56,575 nt of DNA from Clostridia bacterium (GTDB taxonomy: Bacteria > Bacillota > Clostridia > Christensenellales > UBA1242): positions 664,620 through 721,194 of the forward strand of contig JAFUSR010000004.1 of assembly GCA_017467585.1 (NCBI GenBank), in the 5' to 3' direction. Under the pieces are notes generated by a model that did no database searches, had not been told where the DNA came from, and saw only the letters and a list, made by a program, of their open reading frames with translations. Positions 17,214 to 26,450 of the stretch are shown in pieces (position 1 is the stretch's first letter; each line of letters opens with the position of its first letter). Position numbers and translations under genes: made by a program.

Positions 17214-17289
17214 GGTTCACTAGCTCAGTCGGTAGAGCACTTGACTTTTAATCAAGGGGTCCCGGGTTCGAATCCCGGGTGAGCCACCA
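17214..17289 (+). tRNA. tRNA-Lys (anticodon TTT)
   Basis: Complete cloverleaf: acceptor GGTTCAC/GTGAGCC, D-arm GCTCAGTCGGTAGAGC, anticodon arm CTTGACTTTTAATCAAG, T-arm CCGGGTTCGAATCCCGG, encoded CCA. It follows two tandem units that copy its first 19 bases. Confidence 0.97.
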
Positions 17290-17331
17290 TTTTTATATTA
17301 AAATGATGACAACTGAATATTAACAACACAT

Positions 17332-17415
17332 GCGGATGTGGTGAAATGGCAAACACGCTAGACTTAGGATCTAGTGCCGAGAGGCTTGGGGGTTCAAGTC
17401 CCTTCATCCGCACCA
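17332..17415 (+). tRNA. tRNA-Leu (anticodon TAG)
   Basis: Acceptor GCGGATG/CATCCGC, anticodon loop CTTAGGA, long variable arm, T-loop GTTCAAGTC, encoded CCA. Confidence 0.96.
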
Positions 17416-17467
17416 AACAAAACGACAACCGAGAAATCGGTTTTTTATTATCACACTGCTCTATTTT

Positions 17468-17542
17468 TGGGGTATCGCCAAGTGGTAAGGCATCAGATTC
17501 TGACTCTGACATTCGAGGGTTCAAATCCTTCTACCCCAGCCA
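17468..17542 (+). tRNA. tRNA-Gln (anticodon CTG)
   Basis: Acceptor TGGGGTA/TACCCCA, anticodon loop TTCTGAC, encoded CCA. It is a close paralogue of the tRNA-Gln(TTG) at 16679. Confidence 0.95.
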
Positions 17543-17566
17543 TATCGCCAAAATATTGGCTCGGTT

Positions 17567-17600
17567 AAGCAACTGTTTTCGACAGTTGCTTTTCTTTTGC
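17567..17600 (+). terminator. Terminator of the tRNA cluster
   Basis: Hairpin AAGCAACTG/CAGTTGCTT with a TTTTCTTTT tail, downstream of the last tRNA. Confidence 0.85.
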
Positions 17601-17707
17601 CAAGTTCTATAGTTTTTCGCACCAATCGCAAAATTGCTCACACACTTTTGTTCCATCTTATTATCTTGAAATTAAATTTATTGATTCAAAATGTTGTTTG
17701 ACGACAA

Positions 17708-17738
17708 CAAAAAACTCCACAACCATGTGGAGTTTTTT
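17708..17738. terminator. Terminator after the transglutaminase-like surface protein gene
   Basis: Hairpin AACTCCACA/TGTGGAGTT with T-runs on both strands, just past the stop codon at 17750. Confidence 0.8.
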
Positions 17739-17749
17739 TGTTTGTTTTA

Positions 17750-20680
17750 TTATGCCGCTTGAAGCAGAATTGAATAAGTTAAGTTGTTGTGGTTTGTGTT
17801 TGAATTGTTAACCACTCCATTTCTGCCATCTTGAATATAAAATTCTCCATGTCTAGAAAGTCCACTTTGAGCCAAAGCATAATTTAGCCATGAGTCAAAG
17901 CTTGCACGATGTGAATAAAGAATCAAAACGTTTACTGTAAAATATGTTCCAACCTCTGTTTCGTATGATGCAATATATCTTAAAACATAAGCAAATTCTT
18001 GCGCAGAGTCAATAACAAGGTCGAAGGAGTGTCCTAGATATTCATAGTCTCTTTCATATTCGTTATATTCTGTGTTTGCCTCGCACTCTGTGTGGTTAAC
18101 AGATGTAAAGCCCTTGTTGGCCTTCTGCTCGTCAGTGAACAAGAATTCAGCATAAGAAACTGTTTCCATTTTTCTTGATTCGTTGCCAGGATTTCCGTGG
18201 GTTGCGTCAATTCCAAACCACTTTCCGTTTAAATAAACCTTGTTCCATGCATGGCCATTTCCAGTTACATAAATAGTAGGAATTCCCTCTATTCTCGCCA
18301 TTATTAAAAGTGATTTTGCAAATCCCTCACAAACAGCTTTTCCGTTAAGGAGTGCACCTTCGGCAGACCAACAAGCATATTTGTGGGCTTCTGAGTTTCT
18401 TTCTGCTCTCTCCACGGCTGAAATTGTTGTATCCTCAAGCCATGCAGCGGCGTCGTAGTCGTATTGAACGTTTAAAATGAGCCACTCATAAATTGCTTTA
18501 AGTTTGGTTACGTCGTCCATGCTGTCATCGCAAATTTCGCGCAAAACTTCTTTTGCCTTGTTATAGACGGTTTCGGCAGCAGAACCGCTTTTGCAAACTG
18601 GCTTAAATCCGCTCTGTAAAGCCCAGAAAACTTGTTCGCTTGAAGTAAGACCCGCAAGCGTTTTTGTAATGTTGTTAACATTAAAGTTGTCAAAGTCTTC
18701 TTCTCTGCCAGAGCTTGAAACTTTGTAAGCATAGTCTTGTTGCTCATAGACTGTTGCGGTAATCTCTTTTGTTGTTGCAAAATCAACCTTTGCAACGTCT
18801 ATATCGCTTTCATCTATGTAAAACAAGCGATACCATGTGCCCATGATTGTTCGGTTACAACCACTGACATATTGAAAGCCGACACTGAGTCTGTCATTTA
18901 AATTTGAATACTGTGTGAACGCTTCAGAAAATTCTGTTTCTTGCGCTGACTGGTTGTTTGCAACATATGATGTGTTAAAATAAATTCTAATTTCTTCTTT
19001 CACATTGTTAAACACAACATAATCAATAAACGCAACAAGCATTTCTCGACTTGAAACAGTCACTTCTCCACTTGAACGTGCATTGTCAAAAGTTGATTTA
19101 TATGGCTCAAACAAAATGTCATTAATCAAATATTTCCAACTGCTGCCATAAAGTGTTGTGTTCTCAAAAATTTTGGTCGAAAAGTCAAATTCCTGCGTGA
19201 GTGCGCTGTCTTTATACCACGTGTCAACCATAAATCCGCCAAGACCCACCTCTGAAGCATCAAAAAAGGTGTCTTCGCTGAGTGTTGAACCAACGTCAAC
19301 TGCACTTAGTGCTTCTGTGTTATATGTTTTTCCGTCAACCACAAGTGAAACGGCTCTTGTTTCTCCAACATAATATGCTGTGAAAGTCAGGTTTCCGAAA
19401 GTTCCTGTTTCAATTGTTACTGGGTTTTCTACTCCATCGGTTGTTGTGCCCGCCCAGCCTTTAAAAATAAATGGTTGGTCTCCAACTTGTTTTGTTGGTG
19501 TTGGCAAAACAAAGTCTGCGTCTTCGATTGTATAGGTTGTTTTAAGAGTTTCAGAAACCTCGCCACCATTTAAGTCGTAAGAAATTGTGTAGTTAACCAA
19601 ACTCCACCTTGCAGTGAATGTTTTGTCTTCAAAATTCTCTCTGACATCGATTGTGGTGAATTTTGTTTGGGTTCCATCAACATCTGCGTACCAGCCGTCA
19701 AAAGAATAGCCATCAGCAACTGGGGTTGGCAGAGTTATTGTGTTGTAGGTTATGTTAAATTCTAGCGGAAGCGTTGTTCCGTGAGCAGAAACAAACGAAA
19801 GTGTTCTTGTTTCGGTTGTGTCTACAAAATAAACAACAAAGTTGTTAGATGACTCTGTGTGTTCAAATGAGTAACCCTGGGCTGGGCGGTCTGTGTTATC
19901 TTTCAGCGCACCATAAACACCATTATCGCCCAACAGCGCGCCAACAAAGCTGTCTGCAAGAGTCTTTGCAAAGTCTGATGCCGAGCCAATTCCTGAAAAC
20001 ATATTTAAAAGTTTAAACACATTTTCTGTTTCAGCAGAGTCTAAATTGTTAACCGTTAAGCCAATGTCTCCAAGCTGATAGTCATATGCCCCTGCACCTT
20101 CTTCCTCAGATTTGTCTATGCTGGCAGAAACTGAAAAATATAGTTCATTTGGAACAATTCCCTTAAACATGCTCGCAGGGAAAGCAGACATCTTTTGGTC
20201 TTTAAACTTGTTCAAATTTATTTTTACAACAAAGTTAATGTCTGCAAAGTGGTTCTCTGGCGCACTTGGAATATCAGAAAATTTATATTGCAAAAGTGCA
20301 AAGCCATAGTCAACCAAATTGACCTGTGACGAACCGAAGTTAACTTTAACGCCACCCTCTTGGTTTTGAAGTTTGTCGTTTACATATGCGGCAAGTTCTT
20401 TGTCTGACAAAATAACATATGCGGTTGACGAAGTTATTCCATCCAACTTTGAGTTTGCACTCTCTAAGTCTGCCTCGGCATAAGCATTGTCAACAACCTG
20501 CGACGTGTTTACTGGCTGATTAAGCGATTTTATTTGACCAATTAAAGCCAACGGATTTACGTCGTATTTAACTTTGACAAAAATTCCAAGACCAACAACC
20601 GCGAGCACAACAAAAACAACTAGCGACAAGATTATTTTAAAAAATATTGATAAAAATGATTTCTTCTTTTTTTCTGCCAT
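17750..20680 (-). CDS. Membrane-anchored protein with InlB B-repeats and transglutaminase-like domain
   Basis: 976 residues. A lysine-rich N-terminus and one membrane helix (~9-34) place the rest outside the cell. Residues ~290-450 hold InlB B-type repeats (GYSFDGWYADVDG, YDLNGGEVSETL). The region ~690-850 is a transglutaminase-like (papain-fold) domain with the full triad: Cys784 in AVCEGFAKS, His810 in GNGHAWN, Asp825 in GIDATHG. Such domains act as peptidases or cross-linkers in bacterial envelopes, and the substrate is unknown. AAGAGG precedes the start. It shares the InlB repeat type with the giant protein at 2717-8758. Confidence 0.85.
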   Translation of the reverse strand: MAEKKKKSFLSIFFKIILSLVVFVVLAVVGLGIFVKVKYDVNPLALIGQIKSLNQPVNTSQVVDNAYAEADLESANSKLDGITSSTAYVILSDKELAAYVNDKLQNQEGGVKVNFGSSQVNLVDYGFALLQYKFSDIPSAPENHFADINFVVKINLNKFKDQKMSAFPASMFKGIVPNELYFSVSASIDKSEEEGAGAYDYQLGDIGLTVNNLDSAETENVFKLLNMFSGIGSASDFAKTLADSFVGALLGDNGVYGALKDNTDRPAQGYSFEHTESSNNFVVYFVDTTETRTLSFVSAHGTTLPLEFNITYNTITLPTPVADGYSFDGWYADVDGTQTKFTTIDVRENFEDKTFTARWSLVNYTISYDLNGGEVSETLKTTYTIEDADFVLPTPTKQVGDQPFIFKGWAGTTTDGVENPVTIETGTFGNLTFTAYYVGETRAVSLVVDGKTYNTEALSAVDVGSTLSEDTFFDASEVGLGGFMVDTWYKDSALTQEFDFSTKIFENTTLYGSSWKYLINDILFEPYKSTFDNARSSGEVTVSSREMLVAFIDYVVFNNVKEEIRIYFNTSYVANNQSAQETEFSEAFTQYSNLNDRLSVGFQYVSGCNRTIMGTWYRLFYIDESDIDVAKVDFATTKEITATVYEQQDYAYKVSSSGREEDFDNFNVNNITKTLAGLTSSEQVFWALQSGFKPVCKSGSAAETVYNKAKEVLREICDDSMDDVTKLKAIYEWLILNVQYDYDAAAWLEDTTISAVERAERNSEAHKYACWSAEGALLNGKAVCEGFAKSLLIMARIEGIPTIYVTGNGHAWNKVYLNGKWFGIDATHGNPGNESRKMETVSYAEFLFTDEQKANKGFTSVNHTECEANTEYNEYERDYEYLGHSFDLVIDSAQEFAYVLRYIASYETEVGTYFTVNVLILYSHRASFDSWLNYALAQSGLSRHGEFYIQDGRNGVVNNSNTNHNNLTYSILLQAA

Positions 20681-20698
20681 TTTTTATTCCTCTTTTTT

Positions 20699-20727
20699 AA
20701 TATAGCATGACGATTTTCTTTTGTCCA
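20699..20727 (-). promoter_or_regulatory. Promoter of the transglutaminase-like gene
   Basis: Minus strand TGGACA, 17 bp, TATATT, with the start codon about 19 bp further on. Confidence 0.55.
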
Positions 20728-20752
20728 AACGAATTTATTAAATTAATTTAAT

Positions 20753-20780
20753 AAAAAAGGCGACTTTTTTGTCGCCTTTA
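20753..20780 (-). terminator. Terminator of the ABC exporter gene
   Basis: Hairpin AAAGGCGAC/GTCGCCTTT with a T-run, overlapping the stop codon of the exporter gene. Confidence 0.8.
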
Positions 20781-22538
20781 ATCAATATTCTCTTCAACAT
20801 ATAGTGCACGATATGGTTCAGATTTTTTCATAAGTTCGTCGTGTGTTCCCTCCGAACAAACGGTGTGGTTAGACAGAACAACAATTTTGTCGGCATCTTT
20901 GATTGTCGAAAGTCTGTGGGCAATAACAATTAATGTATGCTCGCCTTTTAGGTCTTTCATTACCTTTTGAATTTTAGACTGCGACTCGTTGTCGAGGCTG
21001 CTTGTGGCTTCGTCAAAAATGATAACCTTTGTGTTTTTCAAAAGTGCCCTTGCAATTGAAAGGCGCTGCTTTTGGCCGCCACTCATTTGAATTCCGTTTT
21101 CGCCGACAAGTGAATCTAACTTGTTTGGAAGCGATTCAATATAATCTTTAAGTTGACTCTTTTCTAACACGCGCCAAAGGTCTTCCTCAGTTGCATCCTT
21201 TTTTGCGAGCAAAAGATTATCTTTGATTGACATGTTAAATATATATGGTTGTTGCAAAACTATTGATACATTGTTTTTTAGTGTGTCCTTGTCTAACTGC
21301 CTAACATCAACTCCATCTAACATAACTGATCCACTTTGCCAATCATATAGATGGAACAAAACTGAAGAAATTGTGCTCTTTCCTTCTCCACTCTTGCCGA
21401 CAATTGCAGTGAGTTTGTTTTCTTCAAATGTAATGTTTAATTTTTCAAAAAGTGGTTCGTCAGGTTTATATTCAAAATCTAAATCTTTAATTTCAAACCT
21501 TCCGACAACATTATCTAAATGAGTTGTGCCATATTTTTCATGTGGATAAATGTCTTCGTTATAAAGCTCAAGAACCCTTTCTGCAACAAGTTCTTTTTCG
21601 TTCATATAGTCTTGAAGCGAAACAATTCCCCTGACAAATGCTGTAACAGAATATTGATAGTTCCAGAATATGATAAGCGTTGGAACATCTATTAGTTCAT
21701 GCTTGAGCAGTTGCCATGCAAGCAACGCAAAGGCCGTTGACCTGATTAAATAAAATGCAATAGAAATATAATCAATAATTGCAACCTTTTTTGCCCTTAA
21801 ATTTTTTATTTTCTTTTCGTCAATATAATAGTTTTTTACGCGCTCTTCAATTGTTTGTTGCATATCTAAGACTTTGACATCTCTAATGCCACTAATTCCT
21901 TCACGAACAAAGCCTGCGTTTTTATCGTAAATGTCATTGAGTTGTTTTCTGAATTTTTGGTATGTTTTAAGTCTCCAACGCTGAATTAAATAAGATATTA
22001 TTGAGCCAACTGTTGTAAGAATCGCCAATTGCCAACTAAAAGTATAGATTATTACAACATATCCTACTGACCGAAGAACAGAAGACAATCTGTCAACTAA
22101 TTCTGGATATAGACTATCTAAGCTAACTGGGTCTCTAACCACCCTGTTATGTAGTTTGCCGGTGTTGAGCGAATCTAAGGTTGAACTTGCAATGGGAAAC
22201 AATGCATGAATTGCTCTTTCAACAATGGCAACTTGAATGCTGTTAGATGCATAATTAACAACAATTGTCTGTGTTCGAAACAAAATGTCACCAAACGCGC
22301 AAACAACGGCAAAATAAAGAAAATACCTAAAAAATCTGTCAAATGCACTAGCATAAAGACTGTTGTAAACCTGTTGCTGAACTTTTGGTTCAATAAGAGC
22401 AAGAACAACACCCACAACATTAAGCAAAGTAAAAATTATGAGTTTTGTCTTCTCTTTTTTAAAGCCATATCCTAAAATTTTGAATAAATTGTTATAAGAT
22501 TTTTTCTTTTTCGCTTTTCTTTCTTTTGCGTTTGCCAT
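20778..22538 (-). CDS. ABC exporter half-transporter (fused permease and ATPase)
   Basis: 586 residues in the MsbA/multidrug exporter layout. The N-terminal membrane domain has about six helices (residues ~30-310). The C-terminal ATPase shows Walker A GKSGEGKST (~386), the Q-loop region VLQQPYIF, signature MSGGQKQRLS (~487), Walker B VIIFDEATSSLD and the H-loop IAHRLST. Substrate unknown. No Shine-Dalgarno site is present; a promoter TTGACG-17-TATAAT ends only 9 bases before the ATG, so the mRNA should be leaderless or nearly so. Confidence 0.93.
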   Translation of the reverse strand: MANAKERKAKKKKSYNNLFKILGYGFKKEKTKLIIFTLLNVVGVVLALIEPKVQQQVYNSLYASAFDRFFRYFLYFAVVCAFGDILFRTQTIVVNYASNSIQVAIVERAIHALFPIASSTLDSLNTGKLHNRVVRDPVSLDSLYPELVDRLSSVLRSVGYVVIIYTFSWQLAILTTVGSIISYLIQRWRLKTYQKFRKQLNDIYDKNAGFVREGISGIRDVKVLDMQQTIEERVKNYYIDEKKIKNLRAKKVAIIDYISIAFYLIRSTAFALLAWQLLKHELIDVPTLIIFWNYQYSVTAFVRGIVSLQDYMNEKELVAERVLELYNEDIYPHEKYGTTHLDNVVGRFEIKDLDFEYKPDEPLFEKLNITFEENKLTAIVGKSGEGKSTISSVLFHLYDWQSGSVMLDGVDVRQLDKDTLKNNVSIVLQQPYIFNMSIKDNLLLAKKDATEEDLWRVLEKSQLKDYIESLPNKLDSLVGENGIQMSGGQKQRLSIARALLKNTKVIIFDEATSSLDNESQSKIQKVMKDLKGEHTLIVIAHRLSTIKDADKIVVLSNHTVCSEGTHDELMKKSEPYRALYVEENID

Positions 22539-22547
22539 AACAATAAT

Positions 22548-22576
22548 ATTATATATGTTAGTCTTTTTTTCGTCAA
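22548..22576 (-). promoter_or_regulatory. Start-proximal promoter of the ABC exporter gene
   Basis: Minus strand TTGACG (22576-22571), 17 bp, TATAAT (22553-22548). Nine bases separate the -10 box from the ATG, so transcription would begin about 2-3 bases before it. Confidence 0.7.
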
Positions 22577-22631
22577 TATTTAGTCTCGAGTTAGTTGTAT
22601 AAAACTTTCAACTTTACGCAACCTAAAAACA

Positions 22632-23786
22632 ATGGAAAAATTAAAAAATACACACTCAAACAAAAGTCGAAGATTTGTTTTTAGCAAAAACTGGCTGAAA
22701 ACCTGGGTTCCGGTTATATCGGTTGCAACATTATTTGTTCTTTCGGTGATTATTATTGTCATTACGCCAGTTATTGAATATTCGCTTATTGGAGGAACAG
22801 ACAAAACCAGCAAAAGTGGCTTTCCGAGGCGCATGGTTGCCCCATTTGTCGACATGACCAGTTGGATTGACCCGGCTAGTGCCTATTCAATTAATGGTGC
22901 GCCAAACTTAGTTAAGTTTGCCGAAGACACAAGCATTAACACATATTGCTTGGGCTTTATTAACCCAGTGCAGTCTAACCCAACCGCCTCTAATGGCAAA
23001 ATTAACTGGGCTTGGGGCGGATATTCTGGGCTTGAAAAAGGCAGCACAAATAGTCAATATTTGGGCATTGTTCAATCAATTGAAAACCTGAAAAATTCTG
23101 GCGGAAAAGTTGTTGTTTCGGTTGGTGGACAGGCCGGCAATGCACCATGGAAAATCAGCCAGAGCGAAGACAGGCTCGCAGAGATGTATGAAGACATCAT
23201 CGAAACCTATTCTCTAACTCGCCTCGACCTTGACATTGAAGAAGACAACCAAGACTACGACCAAAATGTCATCAACGCAAAGGCTATTAAAAAAGTTCAA
23301 GACAAAACAGGCGTTGAAATTGTGCTCACAATTCCAATTATGCCAAGCGGTTGGCAACAAAAACAGCTGAATTTGATTAAGGCTTATGCCGAAAACGGCG
23401 TTGACATTTGCCTGTTTAACAGCATGTGCATGTGCTACGGAACTGGTGTAAACTCTGGCGAGGACTATGGCGATGCAAGCGTTCGCGCGATAGAAAACTC
23501 GGTTGCACAGCTTCAAAACATTTATTCTGGCTATGGAATTGACCTTTCTGAAACACAGGCATATTTAAAAACTGGTTGCACAGTTTCGATTGGCTATGAA
23601 AGTTCGCTCTATCCAACTTTTACCACGTCGATGATGCAAAAAGTTTCGGCACACGCCAAACAAAAAAACTATGCAATGCTCTCGTTTTGGAGCATGGGCA
23701 GAGACAGCAAAATTGAAAGCAACTCTGGAATTTCAAACAAATATGCTTACACCGCAATTGCCAAAGAATATTTGCAAGAATCTTAG
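22632..23786 (+). CDS. Membrane-anchored glycoside hydrolase family 18 (chitinase-like) protein
   Basis: 384 residues. One membrane helix at about 26-50 anchors the protein, with the catalytic domain outside. GH18 features are the second-strand motif VVVSVGGQAG and the active-site strand DLDIE with Glu203 as predicted acid. The first Asp of the usual DxxDxDxE is replaced (LTRLDLDIE). LTIPIMPSG and the late MLSFWSMGRD strand also fit. GH18 enzymes cleave chitin or peptidoglycan-type N-acetylglucosamine chains. Close relatives are often chitinases or ChiA-like secreted glycosidases. The stop codon lies at the edge of an interspersed palindromic repeat. Confidence 0.85.
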   Translation: MEKLKNTHSNKSRRFVFSKNWLKTWVPVISVATLFVLSVIIIVITPVIEYSLIGGTDKTSKSGFPRRMVAPFVDMTSWIDPASAYSINGAPNLVKFAEDTSINTYCLGFINPVQSNPTASNGKINWAWGGYSGLEKGSTNSQYLGIVQSIENLKNSGGKVVVSVGGQAGNAPWKISQSEDRLAEMYEDIIETYSLTRLDLDIEEDNQDYDQNVINAKAIKKVQDKTGVEIVLTIPIMPSGWQQKQLNLIKAYAENGVDICLFNSMCMCYGTGVNSGEDYGDASVRAIENSVAQLQNIYSGYGIDLSETQAYLKTGCTVSIGYESSLYPTFTTSMMQKVSAHAKQKNYAMLSFWSMGRDSKIESNSGISNKYAYTAIAKEYLQES

Positions 23787-23829
23787 GTGTTTTGTCAGAC
23801 ATAACACCCCATAAAATCTGAGCAAAACC
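23786..23829 (-). repeat. Interspersed palindromic repeat, copy 3
   Basis: Reverse orientation to copies 1 and 2: palindrome then CATAACACCCCATAAAATCT and GAGCAAAAC. It starts on the stop codon of the GH18 gene. Confidence 0.75.
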
Positions 23830-23845
23830 CACTTTTTTAACAAAA

Positions 23846-23880
23846 AAACAGCACCATAAATTCAGGTGCTGTTTTTGTTT
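23846..23880. terminator. Bidirectional terminator between the GH18 and spoIVA genes
   Basis: Hairpin CAGCACC/GGTGCTG flanked by A- and T-runs between converging genes. Confidence 0.85.
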
Positions 23881-23903
23881 GTTTTTTGTCATATTTTTGG
23901 GGT

Positions 23904-25382
23904 TTAAAGCAAAATGCAAATAATTCCGCCCTTTCTTTCGTTGACAATTTTGGTGAGTGTTTTTCTCATTTTGATTTGAGCTTCTTCTGGAACATTTTGA
24001 ACCTTTGCGTCTATGCCCTCTTTAACGAGATTTGCAAGTGGTTTGCCAAACATGTTAGTGTTCCAAATTCCCTGTGGATTGTTTTCGAACTCACCAAGCA
24101 TGTAAGAAGCGAATGCTTGGCTCTGCTCAAGATTTCCAAGTGCTGGAGTTACCTCTGTTTCTACATCAACGCGCATAATATGAAGTGACGGTGCACTTGC
24201 TTTTAGTTGAACACCCGAAGTTCCGCCCTTTGAAATGATTTTTGGCTCTTCTAACTTCATTTCGTCCATGGTTGGGTTGACAATTCCATAGCCCGTTTCT
24301 TTAACTTGGTCGAGCGCTGTCTTAATTTTGTCGTATTCTCTCTTTGCGTGAACAAGTTGTTTCATGTAGCTCATCAAATAGAAATCGTCGGCAATGTTTG
24401 CGCCACATTCCTTAGAAAGCAGGTTATAGAACTCTTCTTGTGCAATTTTTATTGCATAAGTTACTGTGCCGGTTGACAGATCAATGTTTTTGGCCGAAAA
24501 TTCCTCATATTTTGGCTGGTCAAAAACATTTTCAATTGTCTTTGCATCTCGCATTTTTTCCACTTTTTGAGTGCTACTTTTTAGGTTTTCGATAATTTCT
24601 GCAATAAGTTCGTTATCTTGTGGCAACGCTCTTGCCCACTTAGGCAAATCCACTTTGATTGTGCTAACTGGAAACTCGTAAAGAACAGTCTCTAAAAGAC
24701 TTAAAAAGTCTGATTCTTCCATTTTTTCAACGTTTGCGCAAACAACTGGTGCGGCATATTTGTCTTTAAGGCTTGCAGCAAGTTTTTTTGGTGCGTCCGC
24801 TTCTGGTTTTGTTGAGTTTAAAACAACAACAAAAGGTTTGTTAAACTCCTTGAGCTCGGCAACGGCACGCTCTTCGGCAGCAATATAATTAAGTCTGTTA
24901 ATGTCGCCGATTGTGCCATCGGTTGTAAGAAGAACGGCAATTGTGCTGTGGTCGGCAATAACCTTGTGAGTGCCAATTTCTGCGGCTTCTCGCAAAGTTA
25001 TTTCTTCATCTTTCCACGGAGACTTAACAAGACGCTCAGTTCCGTCTGCGTTTTGGGCGCCTTCGGCACCAGGAACAAAATAGCCAACGCAATCAACAAG
25101 TCTGACTTTTGCAGACAGTTCGTCGTTAAAATTTACCTTAACAGCCTTGCTGGGAACAAACTTTGGCTGAGTTGTCATAATTTGTTTTCCGTTGCCAGAT
25201 TGTGGCAATTCGTCTATCATTCTTTGTTTTTCTGCGCCATCTTCAATCATACCCAAAACAACTTTGTCCATAAAACGTTTAATAAAGGTTGATTTGCCAG
25301 TTCTAACCGGGCCAACAACGCCAACATAAATATCTCCATTGGTGCGAGCAGAAATATCGCGATATATTTCAAATCTATCCAT
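23904..25382 (-). CDS. spoIVA: Stage IV sporulation protein A, spore coat morphogenetic ATPase
   Basis: SpoIVA polymerises on the forespore surface with ATP hydrolysis and forms the base layer of the coat. The 492 residues match the family over their whole length: MDRFEIYRDISARTNGDIYV start, Walker A GPVRTGKST at 24-32, RLVDCVGYFVPGA switch region, and the conserved C-terminus ending GGIICILL that targets the protein to the membrane. AGGAGG precedes the start. It is strong evidence that the host forms endospores. A sigma-E-like promoter lies upstream. Confidence 0.97.
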   Translation of the reverse strand: MDRFEIYRDISARTNGDIYVGVVGPVRTGKSTFIKRFMDKVVLGMIEDGAEKQRMIDELPQSGNGKQIMTTQPKFVPSKAVKVNFNDELSAKVRLVDCVGYFVPGAEGAQNADGTERLVKSPWKDEEITLREAAEIGTHKVIADHSTIAVLLTTDGTIGDINRLNYIAAEERAVAELKEFNKPFVVVLNSTKPEADAPKKLAASLKDKYAAPVVCANVEKMEESDFLSLLETVLYEFPVSTIKVDLPKWARALPQDNELIAEIIENLKSSTQKVEKMRDAKTIENVFDQPKYEEFSAKNIDLSTGTVTYAIKIAQEEFYNLLSKECGANIADDFYLMSYMKQLVHAKREYDKIKTALDQVKETGYGIVNPTMDEMKLEEPKIISKGGTSGVQLKASAPSLHIMRVDVETEVTPALGNLEQSQAFASYMLGEFENNPQGIWNTNMFGKPLANLVKEGIDAKVQNVPEEAQIKMRKTLTKIVNERKGGIICILL

Positions 25383-25415
25383 TTGTTACCTCCTAATTTT
25401 TCTCTGCTTGCCACA

Positions 25416-25444
25416 AATATATGAATTAAATCTTTAAATTATGC
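25416..25444 (-). promoter_or_regulatory. Candidate sigma-E promoter of spoIVA
   Basis: Minus strand GCATAAT (25444-25438), 14 bp, CATATATT (25423-25416). This spacing and the CATA-type -10 resemble mother-cell sigma-E promoters, which drive spoIVA in Bacillus. No sigma-A promoter is evident here. Confidence 0.4.
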
Positions 25445-25448
25445 AACA

Positions 25449-25476
25449 AAAAAACCAGCCAAAACTGACTGGTTTG
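25449..25476 (-). terminator. Terminator of rplM-rpsI
   Basis: Hairpin AACCAGCC/GACTGGTT-type with a T-run, after the rpsI stop. Confidence 0.75.
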
Positions 25477-25497
25477 ATTTTGAAATAACAATAAATA

Positions 25498-25905
25498 TTA
25501 TCTCTTTGAGAATTGTGGAGCTTTGCGGGCCTTTTTGAGACCATACTTTTTGCGCTCTTTCATTCTTGGGTCACGTGTGAGGAATCCTGCTGCTTTGATT
25601 GCTGCTTTATATGTTTCGTTGTTTAAAACGAGCGCACGAGCAATACCATGACGGCAAGCACCAGCTTGACCAGAAAGTCCGCCACCAATAACATTGATTA
25701 TAATGTCATATTTGTTCTCTGCTTCAACAAGAACAAGTGGTTGGCAAACAACTGTTTGCATTACATCTACTGGGAAATATTCTTTAAGGTCTTTTCCGTT
25801 AACTGTGATGTTTCCTTTTCCTTCAATGAGACGAACTCTGGCAATAGCCTTTTTTCTGCGGCCTGTTGCCCAAGTATATTTAACTTTACTTTGTTTCTTT
25901 GCCAT
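25498..25905 (-). CDS. rpsI: Ribosomal protein uS9
   Basis: 135 residues, the full family length. It contains [14 protein letters not shown] at the start, [19 protein letters not shown] in the middle, and the lysine/arginine tail ending APQFSKR that reaches the P-site tRNA. The start has AGGAGA. It follows rplM by 11 bp, the universal L13-S9 pair. Confidence 0.98.
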   Translation of the reverse strand: MAKKQSKVKYTWATGRRKKAIARVRLIEGKGNITVNGKDLKEYFPVDVMQTVVCQPLVLVEAENKYDIIINVIGGGLSGQAGACRHGIARALVLNNETYKAAIKAAGFLTRDPRMKERKKYGLKKARKAPQFSKR

Positions 25906-25916
25906 TTTCTAGTCTC

Positions 25917-26357
25917 CTATCTTCTTCCGTCAAGCTCAACAAGTTCTGGTTTTTGAGCTTCGTGTTCGTGATTAGCACCAACATAAACTCTTAAATGTTT
26001 GAGCATCTTTCTTCCAAGACGGTTTTTTGGAAGCATTCCTTTAACAGCTGTGTAAACAGCAAGGTCTGCTTTTGTTTCAAGAAGTGTGTCATATTGAACT
26101 TCTTTAAGTCCACCAGAATAACCGGTGTAGTGTCTGTAAAATTTTTGTTCTCTTTTTCTTCCTGTAAGAGCAACTTTATCGCAGTTGATAACAATAACGT
26201 GGTCGCCGCAGTTAACATTTGGTGTAAACTCTGGTTTGTTTTTTCCACGGAGAATACTTGCAACTTGGCTAGCCAAACGGCCTAAAGGCATGTTTGTTGC
26301 ATCAACAAGATACCATTTTTCGCTCTTTTCTTCAGCTTTTTGCATATATGATTTCAT
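25917..26357 (-). CDS. rplM: Ribosomal protein uL13
   Basis: 146 residues. Family blocks are [47 protein letters not shown]-type (here [11 protein letters not shown]) and [24 protein letters not shown] precedes the start. It is the first gene of the rplM-rpsI operon, with a ~90-base leader. Confidence 0.98.
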   Translation of the reverse strand: MKSYMQKAEEKSEKWYLVDATNMPLGRLASQVASILRGKNKPEFTPNVNCGDHVIVINCDKVALTGRKREQKFYRHYTGYSGGLKEVQYDTLLETKADLAVYTAVKGMLPKNRLGRKMLKHLRVYVGANHEHEAQKPELVELDGRR

Positions 26358-26450
26358 TGATGTTTTTCCTTCATTAAAATTTATTTTTTTCGCGGATTTA
26401 ATGTTTGACCAGTTCGCAACAACGGGTTTTTGCGATTTTCAAACGCACAT

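Noticed and set aside
16985..17251. 88-residue open frame across the tRNA-Lys repeats
   Set aside because: It runs through tRNA and structured repeat sequence and has no ribosome site.
26358..26450. L13-type autoregulatory leader before rplM
   Set aside because: No structure matching a known ribosomal leader could be recognised by eye.
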